Below, one piece after another: positions 32,767 through 46,973 of a DNA stretch of 64,000 bases; within the stretch, counting starts at the first letter, position 1; each line of letters starts with the position of its first letter. The notes beneath the pieces were generated by a model. The model was given only the letters and a program-made list of their open reading frames with translations. It ran no database searches and was not told the origin of the DNA. The translations under genes and the position numbers were made by a program. The stretch comes from Heliocybe sulcata (Eukaryota; Basidiomycota; Agaricomycetes; Gloeophyllales; Gloeophyllaceae), in contig ML213503.1 in the NCBI GenBank assembly GCA_004369045.1, forward strand, positions 2,196,712 to 2,260,711. Reading direction: 5' to 3'.

Positions 32767-34225
32767 ATGCTCATCCAGAAGACATTCCACGACGTCCCCA
32801 GCAAGCTTGATCCTAGCGGACGACCCATAAGGATCTTCGTCATCTCCCCCAATCTCCCTGATTACCCTCACGCAAAGTTTCCCGGTACGCCAGGTCCACT
32901 GTCCACCTTCCTCGTGAATGAACACTGCATCGTGCAGGAGTTGTCTGCTTTAGGTACAGCGCATAGTATCCATTGATACTGGTCGCGCTTCTGATCCAGG
33001 ACCGGGCTGCAGTGAGATCTACCAAGTGACGGGGCCCGTGGAACGCTTCGCCGGACAGATCGCTAGCCACGGCTATGTAGTCGGTAAGCACCCTCAGATC
33101 CAACGTACTTACACTCTGCATATCTCACACGCCCCACAGCTTGCCCCTCTAGCTTCCACGAATTTGAAGGGCCAGAAGCTATCCCGTACGACACGGAGGG
33201 TGAGCTGCTCCCTCATCATCGTGTATGCTGACTGATCTCGCTCGCCAAAGGGACCGATCGGGGCAACAAATACAAGGTATAAAAGTATGAATAGTAAACG
33301 AATTTTCGAGCTCATACCGCACCCTTAGATCGAAAAAGAAGTCGCTGCATATGACGAGGTCGGCATTCAATATCCAATGAAGCGTCGGGACTGAATGCTG
33401 AATACTCAGGATGCAACGCTCTCCGTCGACCTCCTCACCTCCCTCCCAAACTGCACAGGACGTATCGCCGGTAACCCTTCCCTCTCCCTCTCCCCCTCCT
33501 CTAACCGCCCGCCCACCCAGCAACCGGCATGTGCCTCGGCGGCCACCTAGTACGCCCCCCTCTTTCCCCGCCTATCACCCACTCACACCCACTCTCCAGG
33601 CCTTCCGAGTACGTTCTCCCCCTCCCCATTCCCCACCCACATCTCACGCACGCCAAGGCCGCCTTCGACCCCCGCGTCCTCTCCGCCGTCTGCTTCTTCG
33701 CGACCGACATCCACAGCGCCTCCCTCGGCAAAGGCAAGCACGACGACACCCTCGCCAAAGTCCAACGCGGCGACCTCACAGGCAAGGGCGAAGTAGTCGT
33801 ACGTGCCTCCTTCAGCTGCCCAATGCCATCAACTGACCCTCTTCGTAGATGATCTTCGGTAAACAGGTTCGCACAGCACTGAGGCACAGCTGCCCAAGAC
33901 GCGGTGTTGACCCATCTCCCTCAGGACACCCACGTTCCCCGCGAAGGCCGCGACCTCATCCGCAAGACCCTTGAAGACACAAACGTCACAACCACCGTGA
34001 GTGCACCCCAGTCCCCCGACTCCATTTTTCATTACAAGCATCTTCCAGTTCCTCGAAGTACAAGCCCAGCACGCCTTCATCCGGGATGAATCATCAAAGG
34101 GACGTTGGGACGCTGCTCTCACCCGGTCCCTGTTCACCTTCATGCTAGAAGTATTCGAAAGGACGGTGGGCAGAGATCTGGGTCCTAGGGTGGGCGGTTC
34201 GTCGAAGATTGAGCACGTCTGTTAA
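32767..34225 (+). CDS. Dienelactone hydrolase family protein
   Basis: Alpha/beta hydrolase of the carboxymethylenebutenolidase type, probably cytosolic. It starts MLIQKTFHDVPSKLD. Later exons have SEIYQVTGPVERFAGQIASH, the CPSSFHEFEGPEAIPYD segment, RGNKYKIEKEVAAYDEDA and the nucleophile elbow GMCLGG, with a Cys nucleophile as in dienelactone hydrolase. The Asp lies in MIFGKQDTHVPREG and the His in VQAQHAFIRDE, so the Cys-Asp-His triad is complete. Eight or so exons, several very short, are inferred; the joint just before SEIY reads GPGC where I would expect VVVF, so that splice boundary is the least certain. A role in aromatic ring-cleavage products is a family inference. Confidence 0.85.
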
Positions 34226-34347
34226 CTATCGACGAGAGTACTGCTCCTGTACAATTGCCCTCATGCAGGTGCGTCATTAAGGTCCAGCACCAGCATGTCC
34301 GATGTCACCAATCGAACCTTCCGCATTTCAGAGACATGGGCGAAATC

Positions 34348-34380
34348 TCACGCGTGAAATATCGCCCGTGAAATTTCACG
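34348..34380. repeat. Two adjacent perfect palindromes (TCACGCGTGA and CGTGAAATTTCACG)
   Basis: TCACGCGTGA at 34348-34357 and CGTGAAATTTCACG at 34367-34380, separated by 9 bases and sharing the half-site CGTGA. They lie in the convergent 3' space between the hydrolase and TEF1. Confidence 0.6.
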
Positions 34381-34654
34381 AGCATTCTGCGAGTCTGCAT
34401 TCTGATGTCCGTATGCTCGTTACATTCGTATACAGCATGGCTACAATTTTGATACTTCATCCTCGATCACCACCAGATAGTGCAGTACGACGGGCGACAC
34501 CGTAAGGATGACCACCCGCCGCCATCGTCGTTATGGTTCATACAACATATGATCGTGACAGAAACACAGCATGCGTAGAGATACCAAGTGAGAGGAAGGG
34601 CAAGACAGAGAGAAGAAACCGATGGAGAAAAATACAGAATGTCTACATCTAAGT

Positions 34655-36563
<1,909 letters not shown>

Positions 36564-37189
36564 TTGGTGTAAAGAAAGTGTCAGAAAACGGGAGGACGAG
36601 GAGGATGGAGGTGGTGGGTGAGAGGTAAGAACGCGCTGTAAGCAGATCTCAGCGTCCTTATACCCCGGCCGGCGGTCGAAATTTTCCAGCTTATCGATTG
36701 ATGCCGAAATCATCTGATTTCCGATTACGGACATGACTCGGCGCCGGGGCCGGCCAGTCAGTGGCGCTGCGCCACTCCAAGAAAACATATCCTCTGCATC
36801 AAACACCCGTTGATAAATTTGCGAAACACTGTGGAACGCTACATGGGTATGCCATCTATATTCGATGCGCAGGAACGATACCTAGCCGTACTCTACATGT
36901 TAAATAATACACTAGAAAGCGGTGATGGTGCTAACAGGGAGGACAGCGCGGTACACATTATCACGATGGATGTAGAGGCACAAGTGATTGCGAGATTAAT
37001 AAATAGGACGTACGAAAGTGCAACTGAGAAGCAATAGACGCATGACATCTCTGGGAGTATAATTCAATTTTGTGTGCTTGAGACGATCGCGATTGGATGC
37101 CACGCGTCCGGACCAAGGCACTTATCTGGCTTCTTGTCAGCAAGCAGAACACGTTGTAGAAATGAGTTCTGGGTCAAGGGTGCAGCGTC
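36564..37189. other. TEF1 promoter and intergenic region
   Basis: Includes the pyrimidine-rich TEF1 promoter (about 36590-36790 on the minus strand) and the 3' flank of the kinase gene. No other gene is seen. Confidence 0.45.
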
Positions 37190-39312
37190 CTAAAGGTCGT
37201 GCATACCCCAGCCTCCATTGCCGTTTAGGAACCGGGACTGTAGGATTCGATCGAAGGTGGGTCGAGCGCTGACTTCCAAGCGCAGGCACGCCTTCACGAG
37301 CGCTGCTGCATCTCCCAGAGCCCCGCCACCGTCCGCCTCCTCCCCCTCTAACTCCTTGCCTTCCCCACAACGTTCGTCTAGCGCAATGGTGGCGGACGCA
37401 AAGGGAGACTCTAGTCCCTCCTGCGCTTCCGCAGCCGTTGTGAATGGACATTCTCCCACAAGCAGGACGTAAGCCACGACACCGAACGCCCAGACATCTT
37501 GCTCCTTGCCCTGATACCGCTCCCCACGCAATATCTCAGGACCAGCATAGTCCAGACTATATCCAGATCTTAAGTCACGAGCAATAGGATTCATATGGGG
37601 AACTGCGACTCACGTTCCGCTAAAGGTATCCCATCCACCCCTCTTCACGAGACCCGAGCTGCCGAAATCGATCAAGATACAGCGGCCCTTTGGTCCGAGC
37701 ACGACATTCTCGTCTTTCACGTCACGATGCACTGATTGTACGGACGAAAGTGATCAGTAGTTGCCCGTAAAGCATAGCGTATCACGTACCAATTCCTTTG
37801 GAGTGAAGGAAGGCTAGTGCATCTGCAATCTGACCGACGTATGTCCGGACAGAGCTTGGAGGGAGGCCATGAGGATGACTTTCTACGAGATCAAAGAGGT
37901 CCGAGGGAGGGGATGGTTCTCCTGGTTGCACTGTAGGTATTAGACAGGGCATGACAAGATAGTAGTAGTTGTCGTCTTCGAAGAAGTCAAGCAGTGGACC
38001 TATATTGGGATGGCCTTTTACGACCTTGCCTTCTACCCAGTCACATAGCGGAGCGAGCTCGCGTTCGGCGTCTTGATCCAGTGTAGTATACGGTTGGTGG
38101 GGCGCGGTATCTCCTGTATCCCCTAGTCTCGCAGGGTCCCATGGACGACGAGGGGGCAATACGTAAGATGTCGAGGATATGGCATTCATAACATATATCT
38201 CAATCGGAATGGTGCCAAACTGGGGATGCTTCTTCCAACAATCTGCGAGAATACGGGACTTGAACACTTGCTTGATAACCAACGGAGGCTATAAGGACAG
38301 ATCAATACGCAGTGGCACAATGCGGTAGACGATAACGTACCCCAAGCGACCCATCGTCCTTCATTTCCTTTGCACGCTTTACAAGACCATATGCGCCTCT
38401 ACCCAGCTCACCCTCGATAACGAATTCAGTGATGCTTTTACCGCCACCAAGCAGAATTTCCCGTTCATTAGCTGGAGTGGGCGGCCCGACACTCGAGGCC
38501 AAACTTAACAAGCTCCGAGTACTGCCAGAGCGGGTGAGCTGCGCTGGCGCCAGCCGTCCAGCCAGTTCGAGCGCCAATTGCGGGACGGAAGGAACTTCCT
38601 GCGGTAGAATCGAAACACGACCAGCGATCAAGGAGACGCGCTGCTGAGATGAACGACGCCGAGCGCGGGGGGTGTTTGTCGGCGACCGCGAGAGTGGAGA
38701 CCGGAAAGCACCGCTTCCGCTGAGAGGTAAGGTACGAATGGGACTACTGGACCGTGGCGATTGAGATGGGGAAAGAGGGAGCGGTTCGGATGTATAACTG
38801 CTTGTTGCAATTGGCCGGAGTCTGGGACTAGACGGGCGAGAGGGAGGAAGCGAGGCCATCGGTTTGCTCGATTCAGGGGTGGCAGCTTTTGTCGGTGGCG
38901 GCTTAGACCGGTCAGGTCGATCGGGTTCGTTGTGATGGCTGAGCGGCTCGTGAAGATACATTGACTCGCCATCATGCAAAGGATCGTTCTCCTTCTCCGC
39001 CCCACCCTTTTTCCAATCGAATCCTCGACCCATTATCGTCACTCCCCAGCTATTCCCCACACTGGCGGCCCTGTACAGCTTATGCGGAGGTGTAGCCACC
39101 CAGTCATCGTCATCGAAAGAAAGTTCCACAGCGGGCGTAGCCAGCATATCCTTGAAGGTGCGCAGTTTCTTGGCAGACTTAGATAGCAGAGATAGGAATA
39201 CAAGATGGTTGGGAGCGAAAGTGCTGGGGGCAGTGACGGAGCGTTTGCGACGGGATACTAAATCGGACTTGCGTCCGGCCACGGCGGTGGCGCGAGTGCT
39301 GCCGGCGTCCAT
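37190..39312 (-). CDS. Ser/Thr protein kinase, PAS-kinase-like catalytic domain
   Basis: The first 300 residues are disordered and Ser/Pro-rich (SRPSSPRLRPIATSS and similar) with no recognisable PAS fold. The kinase domain starts at FVIEGELGRGAYGLVKRAKE (Gly loop), with VIKQVFKSRILADCWKK holding the ATP-binding Lys and GTIPIEIYVMNAI the alpha-C Glu. YYYLVMPC is the hinge, HRDVKDEN the catalytic loop, IDFGSSGLV the Mg-binding DFG and TLDYAGPEIL the APE equivalent. The ILADCW...LGTIPxEI pattern is the hallmark that links it to PASK/Psk1/Psk2, which couple nutrient status to sugar and translation control. An inserted Pro-rich loop lies between lobes. Introns are at about 38295, 37785, 37735 and 37610. 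All catalytic residues are present. Confidence 0.82.
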
Positions 39313-40443
39313 ATCCCGGAATGAATGGCTTCTGTGGCCGGGACTTGGACTTCCGTCCTTCCGTTTTGTATAATTGACCTGGGATAACGTCCTCTTTGTT
39401 CACAGGCGCTGAATGAGGGGTGTTGGAGGACGCAGAGAAGATGGTAGTCGTTAGAAGGGCCGTTGTTTACAGTAATGAGCTTGTCGGTTGTGCGAGCTGC
39501 GATCTGGGCTCTGTACGCGGCGTTTGTCATTGGTATAGGTCGCCCTCGCGCTCTTATGGGTTCTTATTAATTATTCCTTGCATACTCTCTCAGGGCTCGG
39601 CGTCAGCTGCCTCGATATTTCTGCCCCGTTTTCTTATCTCTGGTCGGTGATCCCTCTGCTCTGACCCACAGACTTCGCCTGAACGAGGCGCCCATTCCCC
39701 CACGTAATCCATTCGTCCAGCTTACGGCTAGTCAGTCCAGGATCTTCTCTAAGGTTGTCACCGGATCGTTTGCGATAATTCCTCTGCAAGCCCAGTAGGG
39801 GATGGTCCTGTATGTATACTCACCATCAGCCGGACTTTATACGGCGATCGTATGATATGCTCGTTCCCTATAATCCCATCTGTTTCTATATCTGCACACT
39901 TGATGTACTATGTATTGTGATCGCTTATACGCTGCGGCCGGATCCATAACCTTCCGCGACATTAATATCAATATTGACGACGCCTTCACTTAATTATTGT
40001 ATGTATATGATATATAAGTTATCGCCGTACCTATTCAATTCGAAGGAGAGCTTGATAAGATAAGATGATACTTAGGGTTAAAGCCACGGAATGCAAATAG
40101 ATACAAAGCATCTTTGTCATCGCCCATTTTGGAACCACCGTTCAGTGTTTCGCTGGGGGCCGTCTGTAGCATCATCCTCAAGAAACAAAACTCTGTGAGT
40201 TATTAGTCTATCTCGATATCTGGAATACTGTGAAGCTGTTCGTACGGATGCATGATGCAGGAACTTGATGGATTTCCTGGCCAGAAACGATGGATTCAGA
40301 TGGATGGCGCGCCCTCCGTGTGGATGCGGACTATGCATCCGACTGGCTTCACCTCACCCACGACCCTCGGTTTTCTCGTCTTGCTTGAGCTTGTGGCACA
40401 ACTAGGACTGTGCTGATACTTCTTCCATTCAAGCCCGCCCATC
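39313..40443. other. Intergenic region between the kinase and eL32 genes
   Basis: 1.13 kb. The middle part (39850-40100) is AT-rich. The last 250 bases are pyrimidine-rich, as expected of a ribosomal-protein promoter. No supported gene, RNA or repeat is seen. Confidence 0.45.
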
Positions 40444-41051
40444 ATGGTTGTCAAGGTCCCGATCGTCAAGAAACGCACGAAGCCCTTCAAGTACGGCTGC
40501 CGCAGCCTTCGCACTTGCGCTGAACTGATTGAATATCTTGGCTTATAGGCGGCACCAGTCTGACCGTTACAAGAGTGTGAAGGAGAACTGGCGGAAACCC
40601 AAGGGTATTGACAACAGAGTCAGGCGGAGGTTCAAGGGCCAGCTGCCCATGCCTAAGGTGCGACCAGCCGGAATTTCTGCAATGGATTGCGTACTAATTG
40701 CATCGTCCTGCATTAGATTGGGTACGGCAGCAACAAGAAGGTAGTCTTCCTCAATATAATCCCCTCCAACAGTTTACTGAGTTTCGCTTGATAGACCCGC
40801 CATTTACTTCCCAACGGCTTGAAGAAGTTCCTCGTCAGCAACGTCCGGGAACTCGACATCCTCCTGATGCACAACAAAAGCTTCGCGGCCGAGATCGCTC
40901 ACAACGTGAGCAGCCGCAACCGGGCGCTGATCCTTGAGAGGTGTGTCCTGAATACTACCCATGTCATGTTATTCGCTGACATCATTGCAGGGCCAAGGTG
41001 TTGTCTGTCAAGGTTACGAACCCCGCAGCGCGGTTACGGTCAGAGGAGTAG
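40444..41051 (+). CDS. RPL32: 60S ribosomal protein eL32
   Basis: Large-subunit ribosomal protein. Exons give [74 protein letters not shown] and [19 protein letters not shown], then [19 protein letters not shown], the usual length and order for eL32. Four introns separate them; the first, after codon 15, is about 60 nt. The ATG at 40444 directly follows a pyrimidine-rich leader. Strong codon bias fits high expression. No C/D or H/ACA box set was recognised in the introns. Confidence 0.96.
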
Positions 41052-41444
41052 AGTATTGCTGTCGTGTTTCCCTTCCTTCCTATGTATCACTCGCTTTCAC
41101 TATGCCGGAGATAATCGACATGCGACCATGCTTCAGGCCAGATTCTATGCAGTGTTCTGAGAGATGTGTGTGACTGAACGTGCGATCTTCCGAATTGTAT
41201 GTGCTGCCGTCTCCTTGAGTTGAATGCCCAAGTCCTGATATTCTCGGTCCGCCCTGGCTGTCCGCCCTGGCTTCCACGCATTATCTTTACTGCATCCGGA
41301 CGATCAGATTAGACCATCTTCCTGGTATTGCACTCCATATGTACCTTTATCCTGCATTTACTGAGGCTACTACGTCGTTTCCCATTCAGAATGTCTATCA
41401 GGGGAGATAACTCACATTATTAACTTACGCGTTGTCTGAACGAC
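41052..41444. other. Intergenic region between eL32 and MEMO genes
   Basis: About 390 bases with an eL32 3' UTR and the MEMO promoter. It holds a nine-base direct repeat in TGTCCGCCCTGGC-type sequence near 41255. An upstream ATG at about 41391 could be an alternative MEMO start, but no GT donor is available to join it. Confidence 0.4.
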
Positions 41445-42744
41445 ATGACATGCAGGCGAGCCGCCCATGCTGGATCGTGGTATACGCGAGATGGTACGCC
41501 GTCTTGGCGCTTCCGGTTCTACCCAGCTATGAACTCCTGGCGGACAACCAGGGCATGAATTGAACACAGAGCTATCAGGGTGGCTCGAGGATGTAAAGCC
41601 TGGTGAAGACGATAACTACGCTCCTCCAGTCAAGGGCTGCAAAGCCATCATAGGCCCGTAAGCAGAGCTATCACCTCTTGAACATCGGTACGATGTTGGA
41701 ACACGATTTTAGGCATGCTGGCTACTCTTACTCTGGTCCCACGGCAGCTTGGGCTTATAAGAGTATAGATGTCACTGGAATGTACGCCTGCCGTCTCACC
41801 GAGCCTGCTATATCTGATCTCTTCGTAGCAAGCGGGTCTTCATCCTAGGACCATCTCATCACGTCTATCTAGACGGCTGTGCCTTATCCGTCTGCAAGGA
41901 ATACGAGACCCCGATTGGAAACCTGCCTCTGGACCTCGCGAGTATGTCCTTTGACTCATTTGTTACAGGCTGAATCGCCTTATCCACCGCAGCTATCCAG
42001 GAATTGAGAGCCACAGGCCATTTCACCGACATGAGCCGGGATACCGACGAGGACGAACATAGCATTGAGATGCACATTCCTTATGTTCGGAAGGTTTTTG
42101 AAGAGTCCGTCAAACCCTTGTCATCTAGTAGCCGCGTGATCCTCAGCGGTAATATCCAGGATCGACATCAAGATAGTCCCCATCCTCGTTGGTGGCATCA
42201 ATAAGGACAAGGAGGCGTTATACGGCCGTGTACTAGCCCCGTATCTGGCCAGAGAGGATACTTTCTGCGTCGTGTCTAGTGATTTCTGTCACTGGTGAGT
42301 TGCGTACCTTGTTTTCAAATTTCTCTGAATAAACTATCATCGTGTAGGGGAACGCGTTTCCAATATACCTTCTACTACCCTGACCCTCCTCCGAGCGAAA
42401 CTCCTGCTGTCCGATTATCTCGGAACGGACCAATGCCACCAACCCTATCTAAGCATCCCATCCATGCTTCGATTTCGGCTCTAGACCACGAAGCTATGAA
42501 TATATTAACTGTGCCACCGAATACAGCGAGCCAAGCTCACAATGAGTTCGCCGCTTACCTTGCGCGGACCAAGAACACGATATGCGGGCGTCATCCTATA
42601 GGTGTCCTGCTCGGGTCGCTTTCTGTCTTAGAGCAGGAGGGGCGACAGCCGACCATGCAGTGGGTGAGGTATGCGCAGAGCAGCGAATGTATGTCGATTC
42701 GTGACTCTAGCGTTAGTTACTCGAGTGCGTACGTTGTATTCTAG
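41445..42744 (+). CDS. MEMO family protein (Mho1-like)
   Basis: MEMO proteins have a fold like extradiol dioxygenases and are linked to redox and cell-motility signalling; yeast Mho1 is the fungal relative. The start at 41445 gives [17 protein letters not shown], with the family's HAGSWY. Later exons have [32 protein letters not shown] with the metal-ligand-like His, [46 protein letters not shown] and [11 protein letters not shown] with the conserved Cys/His. The C-terminal part reads [17 protein letters not shown] and WVRYAQSSE. About eight short exons are needed. Metal ligands corresponding to the dioxygenase fold are all present. Function in this fungus is unknown. Confidence 0.88.
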
Positions 42745-42816
42745 AACTGTAACAAGGCGTATATGTACTCTATCACAATGTACTGCTAGAAAGCAACAAG
42801 TCCAATCTACATCGCT

Positions 42817-43972
42817 CTACATTCTCGACGTTGTATGGCTGGATTCACCCAGCTGAGGACCTACGGGCTCGTCGACCTCGTTCTCGGTCCCGGGCTCTCC
42901 CTTGTCCGGCACGACCTACGTGTAAACACATTTGTCAATATAAGGACAAACACGGTGCATCGGTAGACTGACTTTTCCGTCTGCAATTTCGATGTCCTCG
43001 AAGCCCCAGTCTCTGGAAGCTCCTTCCTTCAAATGACTCCCACTGCCAAGCCTCTTTGATTCCCATCCGCCGAGCACAGAGGGCACGTCCGTCTTCCTGG
43101 CAAGCTCGGTTATAGAGCAGCACCCAATCCTCAAAGGAAGGCTTCTATCCCCAAGAAGCTCTCGAGCAAGTGCAATGACAGTGGCCGCATGGCTGACGAG
43201 CAGAATCCGTTTATGCTTATCTGAGAATCTGCGCTCGACTTCCGGCACGAGCAGCTTAAGGAAACCGCCGACGCGGTCGTGCACTTCGTCTACATCCTCG
43301 CCCTTCCGAGAAGAGTACCAGATCGAGGACCAGGAGTCGTCGATCTCTGGGAAGTACTTCTTCAGCTCTGTCGCAGAAGCTGGCCTAGGATGCAGCCCGG
43401 TCCCGTCTTCCACTGGGGAGTACCATTCGGATAGCCCTTTTGGGAGCATGGAAACGTTCAGAACTCGTCACGTAATAATGAACATAATCCGCACCGTGCT
43501 CCACAAAGATTGGGACATTGAGCGCCTGGGAGGTTGGTTTCACAGTCTGCAGACAACGATCTAGGACAGTACTCAGTAGACTATACTCCAGCCCGTTAGA
43601 GCCGTCCTTACAAAAGGGGGACGAAAATATTGCGGTTGGCCTTTGGTCCTCAGGTAGAGACGCGAAGTATTCGCTTAATTCTTTGGCTTGCGTCTGTATC
43701 CAGGTCAGCACATGCGTACTCAGTACAAGGAGCAGAGGGACGTATACCTCGCCGAAGGCAGCTAAAGGCGGGTCTCGCGGGAGCCCAGTCTCGCTCTTCC
43801 TGAGAGGAAATGAGCTGTAAGGACGAGGATTATCAAGACATCCAGTAAAGTACTGGCCAGTTATTCGTGACCCAGTTCAATCTGAACCCTGCAAGTATGG
43901 TAAGGTAAGCAGACTGCTGAGTCGCATAATACAGCACTTACCATGCCTGGCAATGTATATTGTTTCAATCAT
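42817..43972 (-). CDS. Histidine phosphatase (phosphoglycerate mutase-like) protein
   Basis: The start at 43972 (MIETIYIARHG) supplies the catalytic RHG, followed by an intron and FRLNWVTN. Then come ETGLPRDPPLAAFGE, TQAKELSEYFASLPEDQRPTA in part, and IFSSPF, a Cys-Leu-Gln-rich RCLQTVKPTSQALN, VEHGLSEWYSP, ELKKYFPEID and the second catalytic His in RILLVSHAATVIALAREL. The last exon ends acidic. The order matches the fungal branch I associate with Tfc7/tau55-type and similar phosphatases, and the RHG...H pair is intact. Substrate is not predictable. It converges with the MEMO gene with only 72 nt between stops, so 3' UTRs probably overlap. Confidence 0.87.
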
Positions 43973-44443
43973 ACTATACAAAAACGCAGTATACGCAACA
44001 GTCGCAATCGCCGAGATAGTTCGCGATGATGGAGCTACATGACCTCAGACCTACGCTCAATCGATCATTAATGTGGTCCCTCTTGAAGTCGATCGTCCTT
44101 ATATCTTGCTGAATTCACGCATCACAGTCAACAACTTGTATACAACATCAGAGGAACAAAGCCTCGCAAAGAATTCACCCATTATGCTACAGTATTACTT
44201 TTCATGCCCAGACGAATGTAACATATCTTCATATCATTGATCTTGGGACAGATGACGTTAGTGCATGAGATGAGTACCTAGGCAAAGAACACGAGCAACA
44301 CACGAGGCAATAGAGAACGAGGACAAAGAGCGAGAGAAGCGAAAACAAGCATGACACTATGTGCAGGCGTGTCGGACAGTTCATTTGGATTTTGGATCGC
44401 GCACCTCACGTGTAGAGGGCACGCGCGGGGAATAGTTCACCAC
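43973..44443. other. Intergenic region
   Basis: About 470 bases between the histidine phosphatase start and the 3' end of the Stm1-like gene. No gene or repeat is recognised. Confidence 0.4.
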
Positions 44444-45851
44444 TTATCCCAAAGCTGGGAAAGCGGTCTCATCGTCGACACTGACGAGCGGAGCGGCGGG
44501 TCCGTTGGTGGCGCGGCCCCTACCGCCACGGCCACGGCCGCCACGACCTCTGTCTCCCCTGTCCCCCCTTTCTCCGCCTCGGCCACCACGCCCACCCCTG
44601 GAGGGCCGCTCAAAACGAGCATCGATCTCGAGGTAAACCTTCTCCTCCTTCTTGGCCTTAGCCTTGGGTGCAGAGGTCTTGGTCTAGAATATCATCAGTT
44701 TCGTCAATTTCATCAGGGATTAGATATGGCGAACACACGTACCTTGGGCGCGAAGTAGGCCTCCTGGTCCTCGTTCTTCTTCAGAGGCACTGCATCCTTC
44801 CAGATGGAGTCATCGCCTTCGTTAGCCTTGCGGGTCTCGAGCTTGGGCACCAACTCGGCGGCTTCCTCCTTCTTCTTGGCGAGGTACTGTTCGTAGGTAA
44901 GAGTATTGTCCTCCTCCTCGGGCTCCCTCTCCCTGCGCGCGGGGCGATCGCCGGTCTTCTCTTCAGTAGCAGCGGGAGCAGCATCGCCGCTCTCAGCGGG
45001 AGCATTCCAGGCATCCGCACCAGAGTTGTCCCCTCCACCCCAGTCGTTGCTAGGGGCAGCGCCGGCCCAGTCACTGGTGGGAGCAGCACCAGCCCAGTCG
45101 CCACTGGCGTCGGCGACAGCATCGGTGGCACCCTCCACCTCCACCTGCAGCTCAGTGTTGCCCTCATCGCCGCCCCAGCCCTGGTGAACCTTCTTGTCGG
45201 AGTCACTGTTTCTTGGACGTAAACGTAAGATATTCCACGGAACCCAGGAAACTCACGTCTTGCCAGTGCTGCTGTGCCTATCAAATGGGCGGCCACGACC
45301 ACCGCGGTCTCCGCGTCCACGTCCACGTCCCCTGCCACGACCGCGACCTTCGCTATCGACTATCCATTCAAACAGCAAAGAGGTAGCGACCATCAGATGG
45401 GCAATCTAAGCGGTAAGGAAGATAACTGACATCGCCTTGTAGCATTACCCTCGGCAGGCGAAGTGGCATCATCCTCAGGTGCTGCGTTCTCATCGCGACC
45501 ATTAGACTTGCCACCCCTGCCTCTCGCATAGTAGCGACCTCCTCGGGACGCAGGGCCACCCCTTGTCTTCTGAGTTCTGGCGGGTGCAGGAGCCGCCGGG
45601 GCCTCTTCCTTGGACTTAGCCGGGGCAGCACCTGGAGTGCCTGGGCGAGAGGACTCCTCTGTTACGCGCGATTGGAGTTCGGGGTATCAAAGACCAGTGG
45701 CAGTATCGGAATGGATGGTTCACGCCCGCGGGCAGAATGCGGTCATAGATGGTATGGAATGTGGCATGCATTAGGGAGCCATACTCTGGTCAAAAGAGGA
45801 GGCCTACTGACCGTCAAGAAGGGCAAAGGGGTTTCTGCTGGCCACCGACAT
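44444..45851 (-). CDS. STM1: Stm1/SERBP1-like ribosome- and mRNA-binding protein
   Basis: Stm1/SERBP1 proteins clamp inactive ribosomes and protect them under starvation. The start MSVASRNPFALLDG at 45851 is the classical N-terminus. A Pro/Ala-rich exon leads into RGGRYYARGRGGKSN and GRGRGRGRGDRGGRGRPFDR, with the conserved DRHSSTGKTD and KKVHQGWGGDEG that define the HABP4/PAI-RBP1 region. Next is an Ala/Asp-rich repeat (DWAGAAP three times), then LTYEQYLAKKKEE and DDSIWKDAV. The C-terminus is RGG-rich and ends ETAFPALG. Six or so introns are present. The RG content suggests arginine methylation. Identity is strong. Confidence 0.9.
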
Positions 45852-46973
45852 GTTGACGGGGCCCTTTAGCGTCAGTCAATCCTCGGCTGTAGGCTGAAAG
45901 ACCTAAAAGTGTGTTTGTGGACGACGTCCGACAGCAAGGCTCTGAGACCGTGTCTTTTGGTGGGATAAAACCGAAGGGTCGACCCAGCCTGGCCCCCGTA
46001 GAGCGGTTTCCCGGGTCCCACAGCCACCTGTACAGTTCTTGACGACGCTATAAGATCTCCGCCAATGCTATCAACTACTAACGCTTATATCACAGGTAAG
46101 TGGTGTCTACACGTTTGTTTTCATTTATTAACAGTTTATTAGCCCTTCAAAAGCATCTCAACGAGGACGCGCCCGCCTTTCGCAGGACTGGAGTGCGTCG
46201 AGGACCTTGAGACCGTCATACTGGGCTGGAGAACAAGAGGGCTTTGTCCCCGAACGATGGGACTTGGGTGCGGCGCGCTGGTGCTTCGTGCTAAGGTATT
46301 CGCCTCAGCGGTCGATCCTTCGCGGTCACTGTATCGGTTGCGTCGCAATGTCTCGTTGTACATTCATGTACCTATCCACTTCGGCGTGTATGCAGTCAAT
46401 CGACTTAAGCAAGTGATGCCCTGATCCTCGTAGCGAAGCTATCGCAAGCACGTTCCTTTTCTTAAGCGTGATACGTCGCTGGCGTTTTGATCTCCGAATA
46501 CATGCTGTGCACTATAACCTCATTGACCACCCCGCATCCCCCACGTTCGGAGAATCGTACCGTCAGAGAACCGGCCTGATGCAATAGCTGATACACACGA
46601 GTTTGCAATATACCGCCTCGTGTCCTACGCCTAAGTAGCAGCGACGACCAACGCCGGCGAAGTTATCCTAAGCTGTGACTTTCTTCAACGGCCCGCTATT
46701 GCACGTCGAAAGCTTGACGATCACATGGAATTGTGCATATTCCGGTTTGTCTCAGATCTGCAAGTCAGCGTAAGTGACCAAGCAAAGCCAGAGGCCCAAG
46801 CGCGTTCGCAGTGAGACAGTTGTGGAAGCTGTGGAAGGCTGAGAAAGGTCAAACGAGAAGGTGCGGAGCGGAGTTGACGACCCTAATCGCCCCTTTTCCA
46901 GTCGAAGCACGCGTCTCGCACAGCCAGCAGACTCTCTCAACGCCGCCGCCGCCACGACCAACGACGAGTAGCC
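45852..46973. other. Intergenic region with a weak minus-strand coding candidate
   Basis: 1.1 kb. A minus-strand frame at 46139-46363 has Ser/Thr-rich sequence that could be a terminal exon, but I find no partner exons or conserved motif. The region otherwise serves as a divergent promoter for the Stm1-like and Spp1 genes. Confidence 0.35.
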
